A stretch of 64,000 bases of DNA from Bog-159 sp050008575 (GCA_050008575.1 JBEKMJ010000076.1:1-64000); one strand, 5' to 3'; positions 43,562-51,925 are shown, numbered from the stretch's first letter. Translations and numbers: made by a program. The notes: a model not told the origin generated them from the sequence alone.

Positions 43562-44932
43562 TCAGCGCAACGATTTCTGTACCTGATCGCGATACTCGCG
43601 CGCCTTCGCTTCGATCTGCGCGGCGTTGAGTGTCAGCGGCTGCGCGTCTTTCACTAGCAGTTTGCCATTGACCATCACGTCCTCCACATCGCTGCCTTTC
43701 AGCGCGTAAACCATTTGCGAATAAACGTTGTAAAGTGGGACCGCGTTAGGGCGGTCGAGGCGGATGGAGATGAGGTCGGCGCGCTTGCCGGATTCGAGCG
43801 AGCCGATTTCCTTTTCCATGCCCAGCGCCCGCGCGCCGCGGATGGTGGCCATTTCGACTGCCGCTTCAGCGGGCAGGCTGCGCGGATCGCCGGTAGTCAC
43901 TTTTTGCAACTTGGCCGCGAGATCCATCTCTTCAAACATATTGAAGTCGTTATTGCTGCCGGCGGGACCATCGGGTCCAAGGCCCACAGCCAGATCGAGC
44001 GCCAGCATACGGGTGACCGGCGCGATGCCGCTGGCCAGCTTCATGTTGCTCGAGGGACAATGCGCAATGCCCACGCCGCGCGATTTCAGGATGGCAAGAT
44101 CGGCCTCGTCCACCCACACGGCGTGCGCGGCAACGGTCCGGCCGTTGAAGACGCCCAGCGCGTCGAGGGCTTGCGTGGGGGTAAGGTGACGCTTCGCCAG
44201 GGACTCGTCGTTCTCGTGTTTGGTTTCCGAAAGATGAATCACCAGCGGCGCGCCATGCAGGTTGGCGAGCGCGCGGCAGGCTTTCAGGGTTTCGTCCGAA
44301 TTGGTGTAGATGGCGTGCGGCGCTACGGCGGGCACGATCAGCGGGTCGTCATGAAAGCGCGTGAGGTACCGTTCCGTGAAGGCCAGCGCGTCGCTGGGAG
44401 TTTTGGAATCGGGAGATGGGAAGCCGATGATGGTTTCGCCCAGCACGCCGCGCATGCCGGCCTCTTTGGCCGCTTCGGCCACCACGTCCTCGAAGTAGTA
44501 CATGTCGGTGAAGGTGGTGGTGCCGGAGAGCAGCATTTCCAGGCAGCCGAGACGCGTCCCCCAGCGCACGAAATCGGGCGTGACGTTGCGGGCTTCCGCG
44601 GGGAAGATGTAGCGCTCCAGCCAATCCTGCAAGCGAAGGTCGTCGGCGATGCCGCGAAACAGCGACATGGCGGCGTGCGTATGGGTGTCGATCAGACCGG
44701 GCGCCAGGATGGCATCGGGCCGGTCGAGGCGTTGGCGCGCCTGGTAGCGCTGTTCGATTTCGGATTTCGGGCCAACGGCCAGAATGCGCTCGCCGCGGAT
44801 GGCGATCGCGCCGTTCTCGATTACGCGGCGCTGCGCGTCCATGGTGACGACGTAACGGGCCGTCCAGATCCAGTCGGCGGATTCGGCGGCCAGCGTCGCG
44901 ATGAAGAACAGGAAGCTACAAAAAAGACGCAT
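43562..44932 (-). CDS. exported MtaD/SAH-deaminase-like amidohydrolase
   Basis: 456 residues of the adenosine/cytosine deaminase-like amidohydrolase group (5'-methylthioadenosine / S-adenosylhomocysteine deaminase, MtaD). Metal and catalytic motifs: LIDTHTHAAMSLFRG, VIHLSETKHE, VAAHAVWVD, and GLGPDGPAGSNNDFNMFEEM. The N-terminus MRLFCSFLFFIATLAAESAD is a signal peptide, unusual for this normally cytosolic family. That would put nucleoside deamination in the periplasm, before uptake by the NupC-type transporter encoded in the same cluster. It overlaps cdd by 17 bases. Atrazine-chlorohydrolase-type relatives also share these motifs. Confidence 0.85.
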   Translation of the reverse strand: MRLFCSFLFFIATLAAESADWIWTARYVVTMDAQRRVIENGAIAIRGERILAVGPKSEIEQRYQARQRLDRPDAILAPGLIDTHTHAAMSLFRGIADDLRLQDWLERYIFPAEARNVTPDFVRWGTRLGCLEMLLSGTTTFTDMYYFEDVVAEAAKEAGMRGVLGETIIGFPSPDSKTPSDALAFTERYLTRFHDDPLIVPAVAPHAIYTNSDETLKACRALANLHGAPLVIHLSETKHENDESLAKRHLTPTQALDALGVFNGRTVAAHAVWVDEADLAILKSRGVGIAHCPSSNMKLASGIAPVTRMLALDLAVGLGPDGPAGSNNDFNMFEEMDLAAKLQKVTTGDPRSLPAEAAVEMATIRGARALGMEKEIGSLESGKRADLISIRLDRPNAVPLYNVYSQMVYALKGSDVEDVMVNGKLLVKDAQPLTLNAAQIEAKAREYRDQVQKSLR

Positions 44933-45299
44933 CGAAGGGCCTCGGGAGGAGATCTTTCAGACGGAAGGTTTCAGTTTTGCCTTGGAGGTTCGCGAGCACC
45001 AGTTCGGCGTCGCCGCAAAACTCCCACAGGATCTGGCGGCAAGCGCCGCAGGGCGGAGTCAGCGTATCGGTGTCGGCCACCACGGCTACGCGGCGGAACT
45101 GGCGGGCGCCTTCGGAGACGGCTTTAAAGACGGCCACGCGCTCGGCGCACAGGGTCAGGCCATAGCTGGCGTTCTCGACATTGCAGCCGGTGTGGATGCG
45201 GCCCGTGGAGTCTTCGAGTGCCGCGCCTACGGAGAAATGGGAGAAGGGGGCGTGGGCGTTTTTTCGGGCTGCGAGGGCGGCTTCGATTAGGGGGTCCAT
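44916..45299 (-). CDS. cdd: cytidine deaminase
   Basis: Converts cytidine or deoxycytidine to uridine or deoxyuridine. 127 residues from ATG 45299 (MDPLIEAALAARKNAHAPFS); a TTG 6 codons upstream is an alternative. CNVENASYGLTLCAERVA gives the first zinc Cys and catalytic Glu, PPCGACRQ the other two Cys. FSVGAALEDSTGRIHTGCNV is the family signature. It lies between PNP and the deaminase in one transcription unit. Confidence 0.93.
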   Translation of the reverse strand: MDPLIEAALAARKNAHAPFSHFSVGAALEDSTGRIHTGCNVENASYGLTLCAERVAVFKAVSEGARQFRRVAVVADTDTLTPPCGACRQILWEFCGDAELVLANLQGKTETFRLKDLLPRPFDASFL

Positions 45300-45319
45300 T
45301 TTGGGGGTCGACTCCAAGT

Positions 45320-46186
45320 CTAAGGACAGCCGGGGCGGGTCTGGAGACCCGCCGCAGGACTGGAGTCCTGCCCCACTTTAGGCAGGAGGGCGCGTAGGAA
45401 GCCGACAAGAGTTGCGCGCACCATTTCGCCGGTCTCCAATACTTCGGAGTGGCTGATTTTTTGCGGAAGGATGCCGGCGGCCATGTTGGTTACACAGGAG
45501 ATGCCTAGCACGCGTATCCCCATGTGATTGGCTACGATCACTTCGGGCACGGTGGACATGCCTACCAGGTCGGCGCCGATGGTCCGCAGATAGCGGATTT
45601 CGGCGGGGGTTTCGTAGCTCGGTCCCAGCACGGCGGCGTAGACGCCTTCGGCCAGCCGAATACCGAGCTCGCTGCCCACTTCGTGCGCCAGCGTCCGCAG
45701 TTGGCGCGAGTATGCTTCCGACATATCCGGAAAACGCGGACCCTGTGCGTCGTTATTCGGACCTACCAGCGGGTTGGACGCTTGCAGATTGATGTGGTCG
45801 GAGATCAGCACCAGGCCGCCGCGTTCCAGCGCCAGATTGATGCCGCCCGCGGCATTCGTAAGTACGATGGATCGCACGCCCAGCGATCCCAGCACGCGCA
45901 CGCCGAAGGTGACTTGCGCCGGCGTGTATCCTTCGTACAGGTGGACACGGCCGGCCATCGCGGCGACTTCCAGCGTGCCCAGCTTTCCGAAGACGAGCTT
46001 GCCCGCATGTCCGATGGCGGTGGAGCAAGGCCAGCCTGGAATTTCGGAGTAGGGGATTTCGGTGGGGTCCGCAAGTTCATCGGCGAAAGCGCCCAGACCG
46101 CTGCCCAGCACGACCGTCACGCGCGGACGCAGCGCAGTGCGCGATTCCAGGAACCGAGCGGCGCCGTCGATTGCGGCGTCGGTCAC
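45320..46186 (-). CDS. punA: purine nucleoside phosphorylase
   Basis: Splits purine nucleosides to base plus ribose-1-phosphate. 288 residues from GTG 46186, which overlaps the nupC stop by 4 bases (GTGA). Phosphate loop VVLGSGLGAFADEL (about 26-39), then AMAGRVHLYEGYTPAQVTFG, LTNAAGGINLALERGGLVLI, GPSYETPAEIRYLRTIGADL and VGMSTVPEVIVANHMGI identify the trimeric (type I, mammalian-like) class. The last ~18 residues (VGQDSSPAAGLQTRPGCP) are encoded by a REP-like element and are not part of the normal enzyme. Confidence 0.92.
   Translation of the reverse strand: MTDAAIDGAARFLESRTALRPRVTVVLGSGLGAFADELADPTEIPYSEIPGWPCSTAIGHAGKLVFGKLGTLEVAAMAGRVHLYEGYTPAQVTFGVRVLGSLGVRSIVLTNAAGGINLALERGGLVLISDHINLQASNPLVGPNNDAQGPRFPDMSEAYSRQLRTLAHEVGSELGIRLAEGVYAAVLGPSYETPAEIRYLRTIGADLVGMSTVPEVIVANHMGIRVLGISCVTNMAAGILPQKISHSEVLETGEMVRATLVGFLRALLPKVGQDSSPAAGLQTRPGCP
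45332..45376. repeat. REP-like type A element inside the punA 3' end
   Basis: CGGGGCGGGTCTGGAGACCC + GCAGGACTGGAGTCCTGC + CCCAC. It overlaps the end of punA and supplies its stop codon region; otherwise identical in design to the copies at 4572, 17571 and 48091. Confidence 0.8.
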
Positions 46187-47406
46187 AGCAGCATCCCCGC
46201 GATGCAGGCCGACATGAAGTTGGCCATGCTGCCCGCGGCCACGGCCTTCAGGCCCAGCCGCGCCAGGTCGGATTTGCGGTTGGGAGCGAGCGCGCCGATG
46301 CCGCCGATTTGTATGGCGATGGAACTGAGGTTGGCGAAGCCGCACAGCGCGTAGGTGGCGATGGTGAACGAGCGCGGATCTAGCTGCGGCTTGAGCGGTC
46401 CGAGCTGCAGAAACGCCACGAATTCGTTCAGCACCAAACGCGTGCCCAGCAGATTGCCGATGGTGGGCGCATCTTTCCACGACACGCCCATCAACCAGGC
46501 CAGCGGCGCGAATACTACCGCGAAGATCTGCTGCAAGGTTCCCGGCAGCCACGCCATATGCGGCAGCGTATGCACCCAGCCGAGAATGCCATTCAGCATG
46601 GCGATCAATGCGAGAAACGCGATCAACATGGCGCCGATGTTCAAGGCCAAATGCAGGCCATCGCCGGCGCCTTGCGCGGCCGCGTCGATCACGTTGACGG
46701 CGGTTTTTTCAATCTTCACTTCCACACGGCCCGCGGTGGCGGGCTTGTCCACTTCAGGGTAGAAAATCTTGGCGAGCATGATCGTGGCGGGTGCGGTCAT
46801 GATGACGGCGGTGAGCAGATGCTCGATGCTGACGCCGGCGATTTTCACATAGGCGGCCATCACCGCTCCGGAGACGTGCGCCATGCCGCTGGTCATGATG
46901 GTGAACAGCTCGGACTGCGTCATGCCGGCGATGAAGGGCTTGATGGTGAGGGGCGCCTCGGTCTGGCCCATGAAGATGCTGGCGGCCACATTGAGCGATT
47001 CGGCGCCGCTGGCTCCCATGACTTTTTGCATCACGATGGCCATGGCCTTGACGACGAATTGCATGACGCCGAGATAGTAGAGGATCGCGAAGAAGGAGGC
47101 GATGAAGATGACGATGGGCAGGACCTGGAAGGCGAACACCACGCCGAAGGGTCCGGACTTGATGCCCAGCGGTCCGAAGACGAAGTTACTGCCCGCCTCG
47201 GCGTAATTCAGCATGGCATTGACGCCCACGCCGATGGCTTGGAAGATCTTGCCGAAATCGGTCTTCAGCACCAGGAGGGCGAAGGTGATTTGGAGGCCCA
47301 TGCCCCACAGGATGATGCGCAATTTGATGGAGCGCTTGTGGGCGGAGAACAGCCAGGCTATGGCCAGGATGACGATGAGGCCGAGCAGGCCGGTGAATCG
47401 TTGCAT
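46183..47406 (-). CDS. NupC-type concentrative nucleoside transporter
   Basis: A 407-residue inner-membrane protein of the CNT family, moving nucleosides in with cations. Start ATG 47406 (MQRFTGLLGLIVILAIAWLF). Hallmarks: QTEAPLTIKPFIAGMTQSEL, FTIMTSGMAHVSGAVMAAYV, NLLGTRLVLNEFVAFLQL and YALCGFANLSSIAIQIGGIG. It overlaps punA by 4 bases. No ribosome site precedes the ATG; the REP-like hairpin array begins 4 bases upstream, so transposon or repeat insertion has probably altered its leader. Confidence 0.92.
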   Translation of the reverse strand: MQRFTGLLGLIVILAIAWLFSAHKRSIKLRIILWGMGLQITFALLVLKTDFGKIFQAIGVGVNAMLNYAEAGSNFVFGPLGIKSGPFGVVFAFQVLPIVIFIASFFAILYYLGVMQFVVKAMAIVMQKVMGASGAESLNVAASIFMGQTEAPLTIKPFIAGMTQSELFTIMTSGMAHVSGAVMAAYVKIAGVSIEHLLTAVIMTAPATIMLAKIFYPEVDKPATAGRVEVKIEKTAVNVIDAAAQGAGDGLHLALNIGAMLIAFLALIAMLNGILGWVHTLPHMAWLPGTLQQIFAVVFAPLAWLMGVSWKDAPTIGNLLGTRLVLNEFVAFLQLGPLKPQLDPRSFTIATYALCGFANLSSIAIQIGGIGALAPNRKSDLARLGLKAVAAGSMANFMSACIAGMLL

Positions 47407-47410
47407 TATA

Positions 47411-47505
47411 GTGGGGCAGGCGTCCACGCCTGCAGCGGGTCTCCAGACCCGCCTGGGGTGGGCCGGTCTGGAGACCGGCCGCGGACCTGGAGGTCTGCCC
47501 CACAA
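47411..47505. repeat. REP-like palindrome cluster, left of the REP-associated transposase
   Basis: Three adjoining hairpins: GCAGGCGTCCACGCCTGC, GCGGGTCTCCAGACCCGC and GGCCGGTCTGGAGACCGGCC, ending GGACCTGGAGGTCTGCCCCAC. It lies between nupC and the transposase, in reverse orientation relative to 48091-48133, thus bracketing the transposase. Confidence 0.85.
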
Positions 47506-47544
47506 TTGCCGAGAAATAGAGAGCGCCGGTGGCACTGTTTGTTC

Positions 47545-48081
47545 ATGGAAGTATCACACCGACGTTTGCCACATATCTATGCGATTGGACAGCCGCTTTT
47601 CGTTACCTTTCGGCTTTTCGGTAGTTTGCCCGTTGGGCGCGAGTTCCCAAAGGAAAGTATGACATCCGGGGAGGCGTTTGTGGCGATGGACCGGTTGCTG
47701 GATACGGCGCGCTTCGGACCCTGCGATCTGAAGCGGCCCGAGGTTGCCGGGCTGTTCCGCGGTTGCATTCAACATTGCGCCCGGGCGGATTGCGATATGC
47801 ACGCGTGGGTGATTATGCCCAATCACGTTCACTTGCTCTTTACTCCGCATGGCGACGCATCGCGTCTCTTGCGCCGGCTGAAGGGCTACAGTGCCCGACA
47901 AGCCAACCAACTGTTGGGACGCACCGGGCAACGGTTTTGGCAGGATGAAAGTTACGATCGGTTGGTGCGGAATGGGGAAGAATTTCGCCGCATTGGGAAA
48001 TACATTGTCAACAATCCTGTCAAGGCTGGGCTGGCTGCATCTGTTGAAGAATATCGATGGTCCAGCGTCGCTGAGAGATAA
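47545..48081 (+). CDS. REP-associated tyrosine transposase (RAYT)
   Basis: A 178-residue Y1 transposase of the IS200/IS605-related TnpA_REP family. It has the HUH motif NHVHLLF (His94, His96 in AWVIMPNHVHLLFTPHGD), a likely catalytic Tyr at 137 (QDESYDRLVRN), and the family's IGKYIVNNPVKAGLA and YRWSSVAER endings. RAYTs cut single-stranded DNA at REP hairpins and are thought to spread them. The gene is flanked by REP-like hairpins (47411-47505, 48091-48133) and inserted between nupC and deoA of the nucleoside cluster, in the opposite direction. Confidence 0.9.
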   Translation: MEVSHRRLPHIYAIGQPLFVTFRLFGSLPVGREFPKESMTSGEAFVAMDRLLDTARFGPCDLKRPEVAGLFRGCIQHCARADCDMHAWVIMPNHVHLLFTPHGDASRLLRRLKGYSARQANQLLGRTGQRFWQDESYDRLVRNGEEFRRIGKYIVNNPVKAGLAASVEEYRWSSVAER

Positions 48082-48090
48082 CCCCGCACA

Positions 48091-48133
48091 GGCGGGTCTG
48101 GAGACCCGCCGCAGGTGTGGACACCTGCCCCAC
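48091..48133. repeat. REP-like type A element, right of the REP-associated transposase
   Basis: GGCGGGTCTGGAGACCCGCC followed by GCAGGTGTGGACACCTGC and CCCCAC, 10 bases after the transposase stop and 8 before the deoA 3' end. Confidence 0.85.
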
Positions 48134-48140
48134 ATCCACA

Positions 48141-49445
48141 TCAGCTTACGACTTCCAGGATCAGTTCCCGGTCATCGGGCCGCTGCGCCGAAATGCGGAA
48201 GGCGTCCTCGACCATCTCGGCCGCTTCTTCCACGCGATCTTCCTTAGTGTGGTAAAGGCGGCACAGCACGGAACCCGCCTCCACTTTTTCGCCGACCTTG
48301 ACCTCGAGGATCACGCCGACGGCCGGATCGACCGCGTCCTCCTTGCGGTCGCGGCCCGCCCCAATCATGTTGGAAGCGAGGCCGATATCCCGCGCGTTGA
48401 TGACGCTGACGTAGCCGCCGCGAGGCGACACGACTTCCCGCATGCCGGTGGCATTGGGCAGCAACTCGAACTTGTCGAGCGCCTGGGCATTGCCGCCCTG
48501 CGCATCCACCGCCTGCTTCAACTTCCGATAGCCGGAGCCATCCACCAGCAATTTCTCCGCGAGGCGGCGGGCTTCTTCGAGCGAGGGCGATATCTTGGCG
48601 ACGAAAATCATGCGCGCCGCCAGTTCGATGCAGAGGCGCGTCAGATCCGCCGGGCCGGCGTTTTGCAACGTTTGGGACGCCTCCATCACTTCCAAAGCGT
48701 TCCCCACCGCATAACCCAGCGGCTGGTTCATATCCGTGATGAGCGCTTGTACGCGCTTGTCCATGCGGCGCCCGATGCCCACCATCACCTGTGCGAGCCG
48801 GCGCGCATCCACCTGCTTCTTCATGAACGCGCCATTGCCCACCTTGACATCGAGCACCAGCGCATCCACGCCCTCGGCAAGCTTCTTGGACATGATGGAC
48901 GACGCGATCAGCGGGATGGATTCCACCGTGGCAGTTACATCGCGCAAAGCATATAGCCGGCCATCGGCTGGAGCCAGCTCGGAGGTCTGACTTAGGAAGC
49001 AAAGTCCCACCGCGGCGAGCTGCTCTTTGAGCTCGTCGACGGTGAGATTGGTGCGCATCCCCGGGATCGATTCGAGCTTATCGACAGTGCCACCGGTATG
49101 GCCGAGGCCGCGCCCCCCCATGGTGGGCACGATGACGCCGGCGGCCGCTGCCAGCGGCGCGACGATCAGCGTGGTCTTGTCGCCCACGCCGCCCGTGGAA
49201 TGCTTGTCCACCTTGACACCCGGAATCCCGGAGAGATCGAGCGTTTCGCCCGACTGCATCATGGATTCGGTTAACCGGCTAACTTCCCGGTCCGTCATAT
49301 TGGAATAAAAGACAGCCATGAGAAAGGCCGACATCTGGTAGTCGGGTATTTCTCCGCGAGTGTATCCGTCGACCAGGTACGAAATCTCTTCGGGTGACAG
49401 TTCGCCGCCGTCGCGCTTTCTCTGGATCAAGTCAACTGTACGCAT
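48141..49445 (-). CDS. deoA: thymidine / pyrimidine-nucleoside phosphorylase
   Basis: Splits thymidine (or uridine) into base and sugar phosphate. 434 residues. MRTVDLIQRKRDGGELSPEE, YQMSAFLMAVFYSNMTDREV, VDKHSTGGVGDKTTLIVAPL (phosphate site), IPLIASSIMSKKLAEGVDAL and LDVKVGNGAFMK are family signatures; the C-terminal domain is normal. The group (Pdp versus DeoA) cannot be fixed by eye. It is first in the nucleoside cluster and was probably contiguous with nupC before the RAYT unit. Confidence 0.93.
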   Translation of the reverse strand: MRTVDLIQRKRDGGELSPEEISYLVDGYTRGEIPDYQMSAFLMAVFYSNMTDREVSRLTESMMQSGETLDLSGIPGVKVDKHSTGGVGDKTTLIVAPLAAAAGVIVPTMGGRGLGHTGGTVDKLESIPGMRTNLTVDELKEQLAAVGLCFLSQTSELAPADGRLYALRDVTATVESIPLIASSIMSKKLAEGVDALVLDVKVGNGAFMKKQVDARRLAQVMVGIGRRMDKRVQALITDMNQPLGYAVGNALEVMEASQTLQNAGPADLTRLCIELAARMIFVAKISPSLEEARRLAEKLLVDGSGYRKLKQAVDAQGGNAQALDKFELLPNATGMREVVSPRGGYVSVINARDIGLASNMIGAGRDRKEDAVDPAVGVILEVKVGEKVEAGSVLCRLYHTKEDRVEEAAEMVEDAFRISAQRPDDRELILEVVS

Positions 49446-50245
49446 TATGAAGCACTTAGCGTATCATATTTGGGGAAGGGAAAGTAAAGGACGGCTGGCG
49501 GCGGCGCAAAGGCTGGCGGCGGCCGGTTGTCGTCCCGTGGAACGGCCAACCTGAGGGCAGTCCTGACGCCCGCTTCGACAGATGCTTCAGCGCCCCGCTC
49601 TGTCGCCCTCTTGACATCGTCCTCGCCGAGTTCGTCTTCGGAATTCGGTGCGGCCGCCACGCAACGCACAGACCTGATACGGGCCTTGTCCACTTGTCTC
49701 GGCCGGCTGTTTGGATGGAGTCGGGGGTATTTGGTGACGGTTCATTGAAGAAATGCGGGTGTGACGGTGACTGCGGCGGCAAACTTCGATGGCGTGGCCT
49801 CCGGGCTAGTAAGTTACCGCGTAGGCCTCGGTTTGCGCGCTGCCGGTGTGGTCGTCGCGCGCGGCTCTTTCACGCAGGCCTAGCAATCCGGCGAGACTCC
49901 GAAGATCGGGGTAATCCCCGAGGTCGTTTGTCAAGGCGCGCTCCGCAGGCGTGTGGACGAGCTTCCGCTCGTCAGACGAACCCAGGTCAAGTAAAAGGGC
50001 GGCCTCATTAGCGGCTGGCAGTCGGGATCCCCCTTTAGTTCCCGGCGAAACCGGACCGGCGATGATGAACCGGCTGCCCGGCCCGGTACGCGATCCCCGC
50101 ATACCGACTGGCCGTTCTCCCGCGAAACGGGTTGCCAGGGTTCGCCAGGGGCACGCGGCCGGAGGCTGGCGGCGAGGCCGCGTCAAGAGCGAGCCGGAGG
50201 CAGGCCGGACGGAAGCGGGGTCGAAGGGGGAGCGAATTGGCGCGA
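49446..50245. other. 800-base stretch with no convincing gene
   Basis: Two open frames deserve mention. One (49445-49693, minus, GTG start) encodes about 82 residues with the acidic run NSEDELGEDDVKRATERGAE and overlaps the deoA start as TAATG. The other reads on past dapA (minus, about 49806-50245), with GPGSRFIIAGPVSPGTKGGS and DLGSSDERKLVHTPAERALT. Neither has a ribosome site or a family I know, and base composition looks mixed. They may be decayed genes. Confidence 0.4.
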
Positions 50246-51130
50246 TCAGCCCTTCAAGTCCTGGAAAGCTTCCTCGATCTCGCGCTTGGCTTCGGGGGTG
50301 GGGACCGACAACGGCAGACGCGGCGGACCGCCGTAGTAGCCATTGAGATCCATGGCGTGCTTCAAGCCGGGGATGCCGTATTTTGAGGTGACCAGCGCGG
50401 CGGCGCGCGCGATGCGGTTCTGCCAATCGCGGCCGGCCTCTTCTTCGCGCGTGCGGTAAGCTTCCCAGATGGCGATGGTGGCGTAGGGCGCGGCGTTGGC
50501 GAATGCCAGGATGGCGCCGGTGGCGCCCATCAGCAGCGAGGGCCACAGCGTGGGCGCCGAACCCACGGTCACCTGGAAACCGGGCCGCGACTCGCGCATC
50601 ATCTGCATAACCTTTTCCATGTTCCCGGAGCTTTCCTTGATGCCGACGATGTTCGGGTGGTGCGAAAGCTCCGCCACGGCCGACGCCGGAATGTCGAGCT
50701 GGGTAGCCTGCGGAAAATTGTAAATGATCACGGGAATATGGGCCTGGTCGGCTACCGCGCGGTAGTAAAGCGTCTGGGCATCGGCGCGGTTGAGCAGGTT
50801 CTTGTAATAGTGCGGCGTCTTGACGAGCGCCGCCTTATAGCCCAGTTCCGCCGCGCGGTTGGTGAGACACACGGTCTCGCGCACGCTTTCGACGCCGGTG
50901 CCGGCGATGAGGAGTTTTTCGGGGGCGGCGTAGCGCGCCACCATTTCCCACAATTCGACCTTCTCCTGGGCCGTCAGCAGGACGCTTTCGCCGGTGGAGC
51001 CAGTGACCACGTATCCGGCGAGCGTGGTGCGGTTCCACTTCTCGATATTGTGCTGGAGCTTGGCGGCGTAAATGTTGCCGGCGTGGTCGAAGGGGGTGGT
51101 GATGGGGGGGAATATGCCTTGTAGTTTCAT
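50246..51130 (-). CDS. DapA-family aldolase/lyase
   Basis: A 294-residue class I aldolase of the dihydrodipicolinate synthase/N-acetylneuraminate lyase superfamily. The Schiff-base Lys is 165 (NIVGIKESSGN), the catalytic Tyr 137 (VIIYNFPQAT), and the GSTGES carboxylate-binding loop is at about 44-49. YNFP rather than YNVP and TLAGYVVTGSTGES recall 4-hydroxy-2-oxoglutarate aldolase (HOGA1-like) and other branch members. The substrate need not be that of lysine synthesis. No lysine genes are near. Confidence 0.85.
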   Translation of the reverse strand: MKLQGIFPPITTPFDHAGNIYAAKLQHNIEKWNRTTLAGYVVTGSTGESVLLTAQEKVELWEMVARYAAPEKLLIAGTGVESVRETVCLTNRAAELGYKAALVKTPHYYKNLLNRADAQTLYYRAVADQAHIPVIIYNFPQATQLDIPASAVAELSHHPNIVGIKESSGNMEKVMQMMRESRPGFQVTVGSAPTLWPSLLMGATGAILAFANAAPYATIAIWEAYRTREEEAGRDWQNRIARAAALVTSKYGIPGLKHAMDLNGYYGGPPRLPLSVPTPEAKREIEEAFQDLKG

Positions 51131-51149
51131 GGGTTGATTGTCCGAATTA

Positions 51150-51533
51150 CTAGGAGATTCGGTAAACGTAGGCGTCTTCCACCCAACGATTGCCGCTTTG
51201 TTGTCCGCCCAAGCGCATACCTGCCACGTTCCTGGCCTTTCCGAAGATCCGGCGTAGCGCGCGAACGGTGGGATCCGACATGGGCAGAATCAAGACGGAC
51301 GGCTTGTTCTCGATTGGAAAGCCCGCAACCCGCAACGCGTCGTTCACGATCCCATGCGCTTCGAGCGGGCCAGCCGCGTCAAATCGGCGGGAAGCGAGGA
51401 CAAGGCGCCAATTGTTGTACTCCTCCAGGCGCGCCCATAGAGCAACGCTCGCTTTGAGGTTCGCCTCATCGAGAATTCGAAGGATTTCAGCTCCCGTATC
51501 GAGATCGATGCTTACCAATAACGCTTGACCCAT
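51150..51533 (-). CDS. hypothetical partner of the HEPN protein
   Basis: 127 residues: MGQALLVSIDLDTGAEILRI, ALWARLEEYNNWRLVLASRR, NKPSVLILPMSDPTVRALRR, IFGKARNVAGMRLGGQQSGN and WVEDAYVYRIS. Mixed alpha/beta, no known motif, no membrane segment. It overlaps the HEPN gene by 22 bases, so the pair is co-translated. Candidate antitoxin or nucleotide-binding partner. Confidence 0.65.
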   Translation of the reverse strand: MGQALLVSIDLDTGAEILRILDEANLKASVALWARLEEYNNWRLVLASRRFDAAGPLEAHGIVNDALRVAGFPIENKPSVLILPMSDPTVRALRRIFGKARNVAGMRLGGQQSGNRWVEDAYVYRIS

Positions 51534-51925
51534 TTGATCACTCCATGACTTCTGTCGCCGATGGCTTCAATGAGCGCTGGTGCGCTCTCCGCAGAGTGCT
51601 TACCATAACGGCTCTGCTCCGACCATGATTCCACGATATCCCAGTATTTGAGAAGCAGCGGATCGCTCTTGGTCGCGGTTCGAAGCGCGGTTTGCAAGTC
51701 GGCGACTCTGACCAGTTCTTCGAGGTCGTGCGTGTGGCTGGCGTTGACTCGCTTCTTCTCGGGGAATTCGTACCGCTGTGTCTCCTTGGCGATGCAGGCC
51801 TTCAGCGCGCATTCCACCGCATATCCGGCCAGATAATACGCGCCGTCCGGCAGGCCCGCCTTCAGCAAAGCCCCGGCCTCCGAGGGCCGCACGAGGGATA
51901 GCGAGCGCAGGTCTTTCCGGTCCAT
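51512..51925 (-). CDS. HEPN-domain protein
   Basis: 137 residues from ATG 51925 (MDRKDLRSLSLVRPSEAGAL). GAYYLAGYAVECALKACIAK is the HEPN core helix, and RVNASH supplies an R-x4-H pair matching the HEPN ribonuclease motif, next to HTHDLEELVRVADLQTALR. HEPN proteins often act as RNA-cutting toxins with a small partner; here the overlapping downstream gene would be that partner. Divergent from prmA, with ~60 bases between starts. Confidence 0.75.
   Translation of the reverse strand: MDRKDLRSLSLVRPSEAGALLKAGLPDGAYYLAGYAVECALKACIAKETQRYEFPEKKRVNASHTHDLEELVRVADLQTALRTATKSDPLLLKYWDIVESWSEQSRYGKHSAESAPALIEAIGDRSHGVIKWVKRYW

Noticed and set aside
43715..45127. 470-codon open frame opposite the deaminase
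   Set aside because: Deaminase motifs and signal peptide are on the minus strand.
46558..47544. N-terminal extension of the RAYT frame opposite nupC
   Set aside because: The conserved transposase begins at ATG 47545; the upstream part is antisense to nupC.
50246..50546. Open frame reading from within dapA towards 49806
   Set aside because: Inside dapA it is out of frame with a clearly conserved aldolase; the part beyond dapA is only mentioned as an unexplained stretch.
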